This document shows positions 16,086-23,921 of a stretch of 35,644 nt of DNA, in pieces (the first letter of the stretch is position 1; every line of letters begins with the position of its first letter). Both the position numbers and the translations under genes were made by a program. Source of the stretch: Desulfurococcales archaeon (lineage in GTDB: Archaea > Thermoproteota > Thermoprotei_A > Sulfolobales > NBVN01). The notes beneath the pieces are model-generated. The model was not told the origin of the DNA. It saw only the letters and a list, made by a program, of their open reading frames with translations, and did no database searches. The stretch lies in assembly GCA_027083115.1 (NCBI GenBank), contig JALWQN010000153.1:1-35644 (forward strand), written 5' to 3'.

Positions 16086-17591
16086 TTGGTAGAGCCCTTA
16101 GTCAAAGTTGCCGATGTCGTGAAGGTATATCCTGACGGTACTGTGGCTTTGAGGGGTGTTAGTCTAGATATCTTTCCTAATGAAATACTTGGTTTGCTTG
16201 GTGAGAATGGTGCAGGAAAAACTACATTAATGAAGATCGTTTCAGGTCTTCTACAACCGACTGAAGGTAAACTATACGTTTATGGTAAGCCAGTTAAGTT
16301 CTCGATGCCTGCCCAAGCCCTTAAAATGGGTATAGGTATGGTTCATCAGAACATACCTTTAGTTCATAACTTCACTGGGCTAGAGAATATTTTGTTAGGT
16401 TATAAAGGAATTAAGAGGGATGAAGCTCTCGAGAGATTACGTGACTTAATGAGTAAGACAGGGCTTAAAGTTAGGCTTGACGTACCTGTTGAGGATTTGT
16501 CCTTGGGTGAGAGACAGCGTATTGAAATATTGAAGATGCTCTTCAGGGGAGTTAAGATACTGATTATGGATGAGCCCACAACTAACCTAACACCTGTTGA
16601 GACTAAAGACCTTTTCAGGCTTCTTAAGCAGTTAGCTTATGAAGGAAAAGCAGTTGTTTTCATATCCCACAAAATTAAGGAAGTTATGGAGATTACTGAC
16701 CGTGTTGTTGTTTTACGTAAGGGTAAAGTTGTTGGCAGACTAAAGACTAAGGAGACAACCCCTAAAGAACTTGCTTCCTTAATGGTTGGTAGGGAAGTAG
16801 TGTTCAGCTATCCTCCAAAGAAGGAGGTCCCAAATCAGAAGGATTTATTGGTTGTGAAGGATTTATGGGTTACTGATGACTTAGGTAGGCAAGCAGTTAG
16901 GGGAATCTCTTTCACTCTGAAGTCAGGAGAGATATTAGGTGTAGCAGGTGTTGAAGGTAACGGTCAGAAGGAACTTGTTGAGGCACTAACTGGGCTCAGA
17001 GTCATAGATAAGGGCAAAGTAATTCTTATGGGTGAGGAAGTCACTGGAGCAGATCCAGGTACCCTATCGTTCAGGGGCTTAGTGCATATACCTGAAGACA
17101 GGAAGAACGTCGGCCTTGTGTTAACCATGAGTGTTCTAGAAAACGTGTTCTTAGGTCTGCACAGATATCCTGAGTTCCTGAAGCCAGGCAAACTAATAAA
17201 CTGGAATAAGGTTACGGAACACGCTAGGAAATTAATTAAAAGGTTCGAGATTGTAGTTAGGTCCCTTAAGTCACCTGCTAAGTCCTTAAGTGGAGGAAAC
17301 CAGCAGAAACTTATCGTTGCTAGGGAATTAAGTAAGAAACCTTCAGTAATTATTGCTGCAAACCCGACCAGAGGTCTTGATGTTGCATCAACCCAGTTCG
17401 TGAGGAACTTACTCATTAACTTAAGGAATCAAGGGATAGGGATTCTTCTTATTTCTTCTGACTTAGATGAGGTTCTGGACCTTTCTGACAGGGTTGCAGT
17501 AATGTATGAAGGGAAATTCACTTCGCTTAAACCGGTTAAGGATTACACCCTCCAGGAGATTGGTCTGCTTATGGGAGGTGTTAATGCTTGA
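16086..17591 (+). CDS. ABC transporter ATPase with two nucleotide-binding domains (nucleoside/sugar type)
   Basis: Energy-coupling subunit of the importer. 501 residues with tandem ABC domains as in RbsA, MglA and the nucleoside importers. Domain 1: Walker A GENGAGKTT (about 39-47), signature LSLGERQR, Walker B ILIMDEPT. Domain 2: degenerate Walker A GVEGNGQKE, signature LSGGNQQK, Walker B VIIAANPTRGLD. In this family the second site is often catalytically reduced, as suggested here by the missing GKT Lys. TTG start. The stop overlaps the next gene by 4 nt. Confidence 0.94.
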   Translation: MVEPLVKVADVVKVYPDGTVALRGVSLDIFPNEILGLLGENGAGKTTLMKIVSGLLQPTEGKLYVYGKPVKFSMPAQALKMGIGMVHQNIPLVHNFTGLENILLGYKGIKRDEALERLRDLMSKTGLKVRLDVPVEDLSLGERQRIEILKMLFRGVKILIMDEPTTNLTPVETKDLFRLLKQLAYEGKAVVFISHKIKEVMEITDRVVVLRKGKVVGRLKTKETTPKELASLMVGREVVFSYPPKKEVPNQKDLLVVKDLWVTDDLGRQAVRGISFTLKSGEILGVAGVEGNGQKELVEALTGLRVIDKGKVILMGEEVTGADPGTLSFRGLVHIPEDRKNVGLVLTMSVLENVFLGLHRYPEFLKPGKLINWNKVTEHARKLIKRFEIVVRSLKSPAKSLSGGNQQKLIVARELSKKPSVIIAANPTRGLDVASTQFVRNLLINLRNQGIGILLISSDLDEVLDLSDRVAVMYEGKFTSLKPVKDYTLQEIGLLMGGVNA

Positions 17592-18676
17592 GCGCCATTC
17601 TTGAGGTCATTAAGGATAAAGCGGGCCCAGTAATAGATTCCCTTATTGCTTTAACTCTTGGGTTTCTTGGTGGGGCGTTAACAATATACTTCTCAGGTTA
17701 TGATGTTGTTAAGGCGATGAGTCAACTCTATAATTTCTCAATAGGTAATCCATTCGTTAACCCTTACTCCCTAACAATTACGTTAACTTATGCGGGCCCT
17801 CTAATGTTGAGTGGTTTGGCGTTTGCTTTAGGTGTTAGGGCAGGACTTTTTAATATAGGTATTGAAGGGCAAATCTACATGGGTGCTTTCGGAGTAGTTA
17901 TTGCTTCATCCTTTGCTGGCATACCAGCTCCCTTAGAGGTCTTAGCGATAATTCTTGTGGGAATAGGGTTTGCTTTAATGTGGTCGGCTATACCTGCAGC
18001 CCTCAAAGTGTACAGAGAAGTTAATGAGGTAGTGGTGACGATAATGCTTAATTATATTGCGTTAGGTGTCGCAGACTACACGATCTTTAAGTACTTTCCT
18101 AACCCTTCAGACGCAACAAAATCTATAGTGGTGCCAGCATATGCAAGAATACCTCTGTTGATGCCTAATACTAGCCTGTCTTGGAACATAGTAATAAGTA
18201 TTGGTGTTCTCTTAGTCATATATTACGTTCTTTGGTATACTGTTCCAGGCTATGAATTAAGGGTTGCTGGAACTAACCCTAATGCTGCAAGGTATGCAGG
18301 CATAAATCCCAAGAGGGCGATGTTTCTCTCGTTCATGCTTGGTGGTCTTCTAGCTGGTATTGCAGGAATAGAGAAAGTTGCTGGATTACCGCCTTCATAC
18401 TCTGTGCTATCTACCTTAAGCAACCTACAGGGCTTAGGTTTTGAAGGAATTACTGTCTCACTCATTGGGGGCAATCATCCCTTAGGAATAATATTTGCTG
18501 CTATCCTTATAGGGGCCTTGCATGCTGGGGCTAGGGGCTTAAACCTGATTGGTATACCTAAGGAAATCGTTTGGGTCTTTCAAGGAATAATTGTGATTTC
18601 CATAGCTATACCTAATCTATACACATTAATTAAAAGAAAATTTGTTAGTCCGGGTAAGGAGGTGGTTGGCAAATGA
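17588..18676 (+). CDS. ABC transporter permease 1 (BPD_transp_2 type, nucleoside importer)
   Basis: 362 residues, mostly hydrophobic with eight or more membrane segments. The segment LFNIGIEGQIYMGAFG after TM3 and the cytosolic stretch ELRVAGTNPNAARYAGINPKRA are typical of permeases in BMP-linked importers (YufP-like). It overlaps the ATPase gene by 4 nt and permease 2 by 4 nt, so the three form one translationally coupled unit. The overlap start codon is TTG. Confidence 0.92.
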   Translation: MSAILEVIKDKAGPVIDSLIALTLGFLGGALTIYFSGYDVVKAMSQLYNFSIGNPFVNPYSLTITLTYAGPLMLSGLAFALGVRAGLFNIGIEGQIYMGAFGVVIASSFAGIPAPLEVLAIILVGIGFALMWSAIPAALKVYREVNEVVVTIMLNYIALGVADYTIFKYFPNPSDATKSIVVPAYARIPLLMPNTSLSWNIVISIGVLLVIYYVLWYTVPGYELRVAGTNPNAARYAGINPKRAMFLSFMLGGLLAGIAGIEKVAGLPPSYSVLSTLSNLQGLGFEGITVSLIGGNHPLGIIFAAILIGALHAGARGLNLIGIPKEIVWVFQGIIVISIAIPNLYTLIKRKFVSPGKEVVGK

Positions 18677-19584
18677 CTGCAATATGGGATCCGGCTCTAG
18701 ATTTAGTGTTCATGACTCTTAGGTCAATGGTTCCTATACTTCTAGCTTCTGTTGGGGAGGTAGTTTCTGAGAGATCAGGTATTGTGAATATAGGGCTGGA
18801 AGGAATCCTGTTATTGGGCGCGTTCTTCGCAGTCATTGCTGATGTCTCTACAGGTTCACCTTGGGTAGGTGTTCTTGCAGGAGCTAGTGTTGGGCTACTT
18901 ATTGGCTTGATCCATGGAGTAATTTCAACGAAGCTCAAAGGTAACCAGATTGTTGATACAATAGGTGTTAATACCTTCGCTTTAGGTGTGGTGGGTTTTG
19001 GGATTTTTGCTGTCTGGCATGTTTGGGGGGCAAGAACTATTTCAGCAAACTTGGTCATTCAGCCAATCTACGTTGGTGGCAGGGCCCTATCACCAATGGT
19101 TATTATTGCTTTCGGGATAGCAATATTCACTTACTGGTTCCTGTTTAAGACTTCGTTCGGGGCCGCAATAAGGGCATGTGGTGAAGATCCAGATGCTGCT
19201 GATGTTGTAGGTATTAATGTTGACTTAGTGAGGATCATAGCTACAACATATGGTGCCCTCTTAGCTGGCATAGGAGGTGCTTACTTGAGTGTTGACTGGT
19301 TCTCGGGAATTACTAAAGAGATATCCGCCGGTAGGGGATGGTTATCACTCGCTAACGTTGCCTTCAGTAATTGGAACCCTTTATTAGCGATCGGTGGCTC
19401 CCTAATCTTTGCTTTCTTTGATGCCTTGGTCTTATGGATAGGTCCAATGCCTCAAGTAAATAGCATTATACCGCAAGAAATACTAAGGACAGTTCCTTAT
19501 ATAGTAACTATAATAGCTTTATCGGGAGTTATTAAGAAGGTTCGTCCGCCTAAGGCATTAGGTTTCCCTTACAGCAGAGAATGA
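18673..19584 (+). CDS. ABC transporter permease 2 (BPD_transp_2 type, nucleoside importer)
   Basis: 303 residues and the second half of the transmembrane channel (YufQ-like). VSERSGIVNIGLEGILLLGAFFA near the N-terminus and AAIRACGEDPDAADVVGINVDLVR in the ATPase-contact loop correspond to the same features in permease 1, showing a common ancestry. Last gene of the importer. Confidence 0.92.
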   Translation: MTAIWDPALDLVFMTLRSMVPILLASVGEVVSERSGIVNIGLEGILLLGAFFAVIADVSTGSPWVGVLAGASVGLLIGLIHGVISTKLKGNQIVDTIGVNTFALGVVGFGIFAVWHVWGARTISANLVIQPIYVGGRALSPMVIIAFGIAIFTYWFLFKTSFGAAIRACGEDPDAADVVGINVDLVRIIATTYGALLAGIGGAYLSVDWFSGITKEISAGRGWLSLANVAFSNWNPLLAIGGSLIFAFFDALVLWIGPMPQVNSIIPQEILRTVPYIVTIIALSGVIKKVRPPKALGFPYSRE

Positions 19585-19655
19585 GTTGCATTATGCTTTT
19601 TTGCTCGATTAACTAATGTTTCACCGATGATGAGAAGAGGGTCTCGTGATGAGTA

Positions 19656-20168
19656 ATGAGCGTAGCCGGAAATGCTGACCAACTCCCTAAGCAACCACAA
19701 GGTATGGAACGGAGGTATAAGCTACTTACATTATTACTGACTTGGGCCTTAATTTACGCAATAATTTTCTTACTGTTTCATCAAATGCTTCAGGTAGCTA
19801 AAACCGTGAGCCCATACATAGGGTATGAGGTACCGTTAACCATGGTTTCCTTATATATCTCGACCTTCATCATGCTTATTGGTGTAGTTTTTGCGTATAT
19901 CTTTCATCCTTGCGGTTCCCTTATAAAACTGGTTTTAGTGACTTCTGTTGCTTTCGTAATAGTTCATTATTCATACGTTTATTCCGTTTTCTTAGGACGT
20001 TCAAGTGAATTAAAGATAGAGATACTTCCTTTCCTAATTAGGTTTGCTAGTTCCTCAGGGCACGCCTCCTTAGCTATTGATTTCGGTCAATTAGTTATTT
20101 TGGCTCTCCTACTTTACTCTGCCTTTAGAATTCGTGATTTCGTGAAGAAAGAACGATTTAGTGCTTAA
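19656..20168 (+). CDS. Hypothetical four-helix membrane protein
   Basis: I do not recognise this protein. 170 residues with four predicted membrane helices, roughly 22-47, 58-84, 90-113 and 132-155, and a basic C-terminus (RIRDFVKKERFSA). The first 20 residues are polar. It starts 71 bp after the importer; ATG 19656 is the only reasonable start, and the upstream ATG at 19649 is in a short dead frame. A link to the importer is possible by position only. The ORF covers nearly all of the gap before tRNA-Glu and has protein-like hydrophobic periodicity, so I think it is real. Confidence 0.65.
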   Translation: MSVAGNADQLPKQPQGMERRYKLLTLLLTWALIYAIIFLLFHQMLQVAKTVSPYIGYEVPLTMVSLYISTFIMLIGVVFAYIFHPCGSLIKLVLVTSVAFVIVHYSYVYSVFLGRSSELKIEILPFLIRFASSSGHASLAIDFGQLVILALLLYSAFRIRDFVKKERFSA

Positions 20169-20175
20169 GATTGCA

Positions 20176-20186
20176 ATATTTTTAAG
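20176..20186 (+). promoter_or_regulatory. TATA box for tRNA-Glu
   Basis: ATATTTTTAAG lies 24-34 nt before the mature 5' end of tRNA-Glu and just after the stop of the membrane protein gene. Confidence 0.5.
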
Positions 20187-20209
20187 TTCGTTAGGTATTT
20201 CCTTATGGT

Positions 20210-20309
20210 GCCGCGGTAGTATAGCCCGGCCAAGTATGCGGGCCTTTCGAGCGGTTTCTGCCTGCGTGGATAGCCCGTGACCCGGGTTCAAATCCCGGCC
20301 GCGGCACCA
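20210..20309 (+). tRNA. tRNA-Glu (anticodon TTC) with an intron of about 22 nt
   Basis: Acceptor stem GCCGCGG/CCGCGGC, D-arm AGCCCGGCCAAGTATGC, anticodon stem CGGGC/GCCCG, T-arm CCGGG-TTCAAAT-CCCGG, discriminator A, encoded CCA. The anticodon loop is 29 nt instead of 7. Removing 20250-20271 (canonical position 37/38) leaves CTTTCGA with anticodon TTC. The bulge-helix-bulge pairing is imperfect, so the intron edges could move by one or two bases. The D-arm resembles archaeal tRNA-Glu and tRNA-Asp; the loop order decides for Glu. Confidence 0.9.
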
Positions 20310-20319
20310 TCAATTGATT

Positions 20320-21018
20320 TTACAGAAGTATATGCAGGACTTTCTCACACGCATGCGTTATTGTGGAAGTAACAACCCAAGCATCCAAGGGCTTAGGATA
20401 AATGGAGTATTCTTTATAGGCTGACGAGTGAACATATTCGCTGAAATCACCGTGGGGGAAAGCACCTATCACTATAGGTAATCCCTTATCTAAGCTCTCT
20501 ATACAGATCTCTTCAGGAGAATTAAGTTTACCTTTCTCACTTAGTAAAATACTTTTGGACGCGTTAAGGATTTTGAGGGCCTTATCGAATGTTGAGGGAA
20601 AGGCCTCCATTAAGGGTTCATTTTTCTGAGGAACTCTCCCATACTTCAGTAATTGCTCCATCAATCCGACGAACCTTAGGTAATTTCTTGGTATCTTAGT
20701 TAACGGATTAACCTTAATGCAGTAATCTCCATAGGTATGTACAATTAGCTTAAGCCTACCCTCTAGGTTGAGAGGGGAAGAAAGGAGATTTAGCAGCGTG
20801 ATATGGAGTATGTCAGGTCTCCCTCTCTTCTCCCTGTTAGGGAGCTTCTTCATGGCGTGATAATGTAATGAAACATCAAGGAGTGTTTCATAAGGTTTTT
20901 TATTCCTCCTTAAGGCGTTCTTAATTACTGATGGATGATTAGTTATTTCCTTAGGCACCAACTCAAGAGATGCTTCAGCAAGAACAACCTTAACTTGCTT
21001 TAGCTCAGCATATTTCAT
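20320..21018 (-). CDS. nep1: Nep1/Emg1 rRNA pseudouridine N1-methyltransferase
   Basis: Methylates a pseudouridine in the 16S rRNA decoding region (the helix 35 hypermodified site) and assists small-subunit assembly; SPOUT fold. Visible family motifs: LLDVSLHYHAMKKLPNREKRGRPDILH, SSPLNLEGRLKLIVHTY, RIPRNY-like KIPRNYLRFVGLMEQLL and IGAFPHGDFSE. The track starts at GTG 21030, inside the AGGTGG ribosome-binding site; ATG 21018, 8 nt downstream, is better and gives 232 residues. A CTTTAAATT element near 21050-21059 can be its TATA box. Confidence 0.94.
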   Translation of the reverse strand: MKYAELKQVKVVLAEASLELVPKEITNHPSVIKNALRRNKKPYETLLDVSLHYHAMKKLPNREKRGRPDILHITLLNLLSSPLNLEGRLKLIVHTYGDYCIKVNPLTKIPRNYLRFVGLMEQLLKYGRVPQKNEPLMEAFPSTFDKALKILNASKSILLSEKGKLNSPEEICIESLDKGLPIVIGAFPHGDFSEYVHSSAYKEYSIYPKPLDAWVVTSTITHACEKVLHILL

Positions 21019-21110
21019 GGAGGATTCCACCTAAAATAATGTGTGGTCTGAATTTAAAGCGTAGTTAAAATAGATTCTTTAGAACTGTTAATTCAGTGAG
21101 GAGCTAAAGA

Positions 21111-21461
21111 ATGAGTTCAAGCAGATTAAGAAGCAACAGAGCATTAAAGGACTTAGCTATTCAGAGGGCCTTGCTTCTATATAAGCTTGCAGCACAAGCT
21201 ACTAAAGAAGGTAAGTACACTCTTGCTCGTAGATACATTGAGTTAGGCCTTAAATTAATAAGAAAAGCTAATACCTGTAAACCAGTTGTTTATAGGAGAT
21301 GGGTTTGTAAAGAGTGTCTAATTCCATTAATACCTGGACTTACGGCAACCGTAAGGATTAGAGGGAATAGGAAGCAAGTTATTATTATTAAGAAGTGCTT
21401 ACTATGTGGTAGGGTGATGAGGACTCCATGCATAAGAGAAGAACCGAGGAAAAAGGAGTGA
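21111..21461 (+). CDS. rnp4: RNase P protein component 4 (Rpp21/Rpr2)
   Basis: Zinc-ribbon subunit of RNase P that pairs with Rpp29. 116 residues: an N-terminal helical part (DLAIQRALLLYKLAAQATKEGKYTLARRYIELGLKLIRKANT), then the zinc ribbon WVCKECLIPLIPG and KKCLLCGRVMRTP. Both CxxC pairs are present. ATG with GTGAGGAGC upstream. Followed by a CRM-domain gene with a short overlap. Confidence 0.93.
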   Translation: MSSSRLRSNRALKDLAIQRALLLYKLAAQATKEGKYTLARRYIELGLKLIRKANTCKPVVYRRWVCKECLIPLIPGLTATVRIRGNRKQVIIIKKCLLCGRVMRTPCIREEPRKKE

Positions 21462-21712
21462 TATCGGGCAAACCCCAGGTTAGAATAGGAAAGTACGGGA
21501 TAACTGACAACTTACTTAAGGAAATAGCTAGGTATCTGAAGAAAGATAAGGTTGTTAAAGTTAAGGTTCTAAGGTCTTTCCTTAAAGGTGATGTTCACGT
21601 GAGGGATTTGGCTGAGGAGGTTGCTAATCGAACCTCATCAAAAGTTATTGATGTGAGAGGACACACTTTCACTATAGCTAAGTATTCAAAAAGTAAGGGA
21701 ACCATTAAGTAA
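21458..21712 (+). CDS. CRM (YhbY-like) RNA-binding domain protein
   Basis: A small KH-like protein of the CRS1/YhbY (CRM) family, whose bacterial member associates with pre-50S particles. The core QVRIGKYGITDNLLKEIARYLKKDKVVKVKVL and the closing VIDVRGHTFTIAKYSK are typical of archaeal versions, often near RNA-processing genes. The track start (ATG 21428) overlaps rnp4 by 34 nt. GTG 21458 gives a normal 4-nt GTGA overlap, has GAGG upstream and yields 84 residues; I prefer it but cannot exclude the longer form. Confidence 0.86.
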   Translation: MISGKPQVRIGKYGITDNLLKEIARYLKKDKVVKVKVLRSFLKGDVHVRDLAEEVANRTSSKVIDVRGHTFTIAKYSKSKGTIK

Positions 21713-21722
21713 TTCTTGGGTT

Positions 21723-21813
21723 TGGTGCCGCCGCGGGGATTTGAACCCCGGACACCCCGGTCTCTGAGCAATGTTCTTCAGCCGGGTGCTCTCCCGGGCT
21801 GAGCTACGGCGGC
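21723..21813 (-). tRNA. tRNA-Phe (anticodon GAA) with a 14-nt intron
   Basis: Read on the minus strand: acceptor GCCGCCG/CGGCGGC, anticodon stem CCCGG/CCGGG, T-arm CCGGG-GTTCAAATC-CCCGG type, discriminator A, encoded CCA. The intron AACATTGCTCAGAG (21762-21775) sits at position 37/38. The BHB is clean: exon CTGA pairs with intron TCAG, with AGA bulges on both sides, and a 7-nt terminal loop. Removal leaves loop CTGAAGA. A CTTAAAAT TATA box lies 26-33 nt upstream (21839-21846). Confidence 0.96.
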
Positions 21814-21857
21814 CCCTAATAAGGAGTTTTCCTGGGGAATTTTAAGTTTTGTTTATA

Positions 21858-22295
21858 CTAAAGGTCTAACACAAATCTCACTACCCAGCACTTATCTTCC
21901 TTCCTTATTTCCATCAGGGAGTATGTTACGGCCTTAACCTCAGTCCTCACCTCATGCTTTAAGGGATCGAATTTCTCTCCCTTAGCAACTCCCAAAATCT
22001 TGATTTCATTCTGTCCTGTTCGCTCGATCTTAACATCGAAATCCCTGAAGACCAGGCCCTCACTATCGTGAAGAATCAGAAGATCCTCTAACCATCTATA
22101 AAGAGCATTCTCTAAATCAATTGCTGAGTCCCTAATTTCCTTAAGCACTACAGCATCTACTTTTATGGTATCAGTAATGACCTCAAACATGCCTTTAGCT
22201 GCATAGATAAAGGCCTCATCTAAAGATGAACCTCTTGCCTCTATGTAAGCGTCTGAAGTATGTTCTAGGAACTTAAATCCTCTACACTCTCCCAA
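21858..22295 (-). CDS. Archease, activator of RtcB RNA ligase
   Basis: Archease speeds RtcB guanylylation and multiple turnover in tRNA splicing. 145 residues with the family pattern: FKFLEHTSDAYIEARG (metal-binding His and Asp), DLENALYRWLEDLLILHDSEGLVF, GEKFDPLKHEVRTEVKAVTYSLMEI and the terminal WVVRFVLDL. TTG start with GGGGGAAAAG upstream. It lies directly upstream of tRNA-Phe on the same strand and opposite tRNA-Gly, both intron-bearing substrates of the pathway. Its partner rtcB is about 21 kb away. Confidence 0.96.
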   Translation of the reverse strand: MGECRGFKFLEHTSDAYIEARGSSLDEAFIYAAKGMFEVITDTIKVDAVVLKEIRDSAIDLENALYRWLEDLLILHDSEGLVFRDFDVKIERTGQNEIKILGVAKGEKFDPLKHEVRTEVKAVTYSLMEIRKEDKCWVVRFVLDL

Positions 22296-22406
22296 ACTTT
22301 TCCCCCAACATATTGTATAACTTTGGTTCTTTATGCGTGAACTTAATTATATAGGCCACGCAAAAAATTAAAGCCTTATTATGTCTTAAGGAAATGGTCT
22401 AGGGGT

Positions 22407-22503
22407 GCGGCGGTCGTCCAGCCTGGTCTAGGACGCCGGCCTTCCAAGGTATGGGTCCGTAGAACGCCGGAGATCCCGGGTTCAAATCCCGGCCGCCGCA
22501 CCA
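22407..22503 (+). tRNA. tRNA-Gly (anticodon TCC) with an 18-nt intron
   Basis: Acceptor GCGGCGG/CCGCCGC, anticodon stem CCGGC/GCCGG, T-arm with GTTCAAATC, discriminator A, encoded CCA. The 25-nt anticodon loop contains intron 22447-22464 at position 37/38; its removal leaves CTTCCAC with anticodon TCC. The exon CTTC and intron GTAG form a central helix with one mismatch, bulges CAA and AAC, and an inner GG/CC pair, i.e. a relaxed BHB. Confidence 0.94.
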
Positions 22504-22521
22504 TCTTTGCGGTGATGTCTT

Positions 22522-23394
22522 ATGAGGGTGGGTTTCATAGGCCTAGGTTTAATGGGTTATAATATGGCTTGCAGGCTTAGTGAAGTGGGCTTTAAATTAA
22601 TAGTATATAATAGAACAAGATCTAAAGTGACTAAATTCGTGGATGAGTGCGGTGGTGAAGCAGTTAATTCGCCTATGGAGGTAGGGGAGACTTCTGATGT
22701 TGTGCATATTATGGTGGCAGATAATGAGGCTGTAGGCAGTGTTTTACTTAAGCCAAAAGGATTACTTTCTTCAGGAAAGAAATTCAGGATAGTCGTTCAG
22801 TCCACCATTACACCTCAGTTTAGCTTAGTTATGAAGTCATCTGTGGAGGCCTCTGGCAGATCCTACGCTGAGGCCCCGGTATTAGGTAGCGTGTCTGAAT
22901 CTAGGGAAGGGAAGCTACTGACTTACGTAGCTGGTGATAAGGAAGATGCTGAACTCCCGTCAATTAAGGCATTAAGTAAGAAAATCTATTATGTGGGTGA
23001 AGTCCCTAAGGCCTCAGCAATTAAGTTAGCGATAAATAATGTGTTCCTCACTTCCTTAGCTGGATTAACTGAGTCAGTAGCTCTGGCCTTAGGTTGGGGA
23101 GTAAGTAAGGAGAATATACTTTCTTACTTGAGAGACACCTGGTTGAAGACCTTGGTCGAGAGGTATGAGGGTAGGGGGTTTAATGGGGAGTTCCCGACTC
23201 GATTCCCTATGAGGTTGGCTGCTAAGGACCTCAGCTATGTATCAAGTGCTTTATCTAAGGTTAGACTTCCTGCAGCCTTGGCTTCTTCTGCTGCTGACTT
23301 ATTCAGTCAAGCAGCAAACTCAGGCTTCTCAAACAATGACTACAGTAATATTTTGCTTTTCTTTAAGGAGTTAGTGGCTTCGAGGAAAGTGTAA
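22522..23394 (+). CDS. Beta-hydroxyacid dehydrogenase family (3-hydroxyisobutyrate dehydrogenase-like) NAD(P)-dependent oxidoreductase
   Basis: 290 residues. The Rossmann motif FIGLGLMGYNMACRL lies at residues 5-19, followed by YNRTRSK. The substrate-binding loop APVLGSVSESREGKL and the catalytic-Lys helix KLAINNVFLTSLAG around 180 match the 6-phosphogluconate/hydroxyisobutyrate dehydrogenase superfamily. The length suits glyoxylate/succinic-semialdehyde reductase-like members. The substrate cannot be assigned from sequence alone. It starts 19 nt after tRNA-Gly and has no functional link to its neighbours. Confidence 0.85.
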   Translation: MRVGFIGLGLMGYNMACRLSEVGFKLIVYNRTRSKVTKFVDECGGEAVNSPMEVGETSDVVHIMVADNEAVGSVLLKPKGLLSSGKKFRIVVQSTITPQFSLVMKSSVEASGRSYAEAPVLGSVSESREGKLLTYVAGDKEDAELPSIKALSKKIYYVGEVPKASAIKLAINNVFLTSLAGLTESVALALGWGVSKENILSYLRDTWLKTLVERYEGRGFNGEFPTRFPMRLAAKDLSYVSSALSKVRLPAALASSAADLFSQAANSGFSNNDYSNILLFFKELVASRKV

Positions 23395-23441
23395 AGCTTA
23401 ATATGACCTGAGAGAGAGTTTGATGAGTAGAGGGATGTAGA

Positions 23442-23921
23442 GTGGTGAGCGTTAAGGAAGTGCCAGCAGATGCCTTCATTAATGAACTAGCTAAGTATCT
23501 CAAGGAGCACGTTCGGCAGGTTAAGCCACCTGAGTGGGCATTTCTAGTGAAGACTGGGTCAAATAAAGAGAGGGTGCCTGAGGATCCTGATTGGTGGTTT
23601 ATTAGGGCAGCTAGCATTATGAGGAAAATCTATGTTGCTGGGAGGCCTTTAGGTATCCAAAGATTGAGGACAGCCTATGGGAGCCTAAAAGATAGGGGAT
23701 CCGCGCCCTCCCACTTCCACAGGGCAGGGGGTTCTCATATAAGGAAAATACTTCAGCAACTTGAGAAGGCCGGCTTAATTATGAAGGAAAGGAAGAGGGG
23801 TCGTGCCTTATCCCCCAAGGGACTCTCCCTAATGGATAGGATAGCTAATAAGGTGTTTGCAGATCTAATTAAGGATAGGCCTGAATTATTAAAGTATGGT
23901 GGGGGGAAGACTAGTGAGTAA
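23442..23921 (+). CDS. rps19e: Ribosomal protein eS19
   Basis: Archaeal/eukaryotic small-subunit head protein with a winged-helix fold. Recognisable: KPPEWAFLVKTGSNKERVPEDPDWWFIRAASIMRKIY, GSAPSHFHRAGGSHIRKILQQLEKAGL and GRALSPKGLSLMDRIA. GTG starts at 23442 and 23445 are equivalent. It begins a second translation-related gene run; its C-terminus overlaps the PDCD5 gene. Confidence 0.96.
   Translation: MVSVKEVPADAFINELAKYLKEHVRQVKPPEWAFLVKTGSNKERVPEDPDWWFIRAASIMRKIYVAGRPLGIQRLRTAYGSLKDRGSAPSHFHRAGGSHIRKILQQLEKAGLIMKERKRGRALSPKGLSLMDRIANKVFADLIKDRPELLKYGGGKTSE

Noticed and set aside
16964-17416. 150-residue minus-strand ORF opposite the ABC ATPase
   Set aside because: Antisense to a well-conserved domain with clear motifs; no ribosome-binding site or promoter.
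18645-19058. 137-residue minus-strand ORF opposite permease 2
   Set aside because: Shadow of a conserved transmembrane coding region.
19625-19678. C/D-box sRNA-like array (ATGATGA, GTGATGA, CTGA) before the membrane protein gene
   Set aside because: There is no D' box next to the inner C' box, guide spacing is too long, and no closing stem flanks boxes C and D.
20109-20291. 60-residue minus-strand ORF at the end of the membrane protein and tRNA-Glu
   Set aside because: It overlaps a real tRNA gene on the other strand and has no protein-like features.
23400-23445. CTGA followed by TGATGA upstream of eS19, reminiscent of D'/C' boxes
   Set aside because: No outer C and D boxes at suitable distance; more likely chance in a purine-rich leader.
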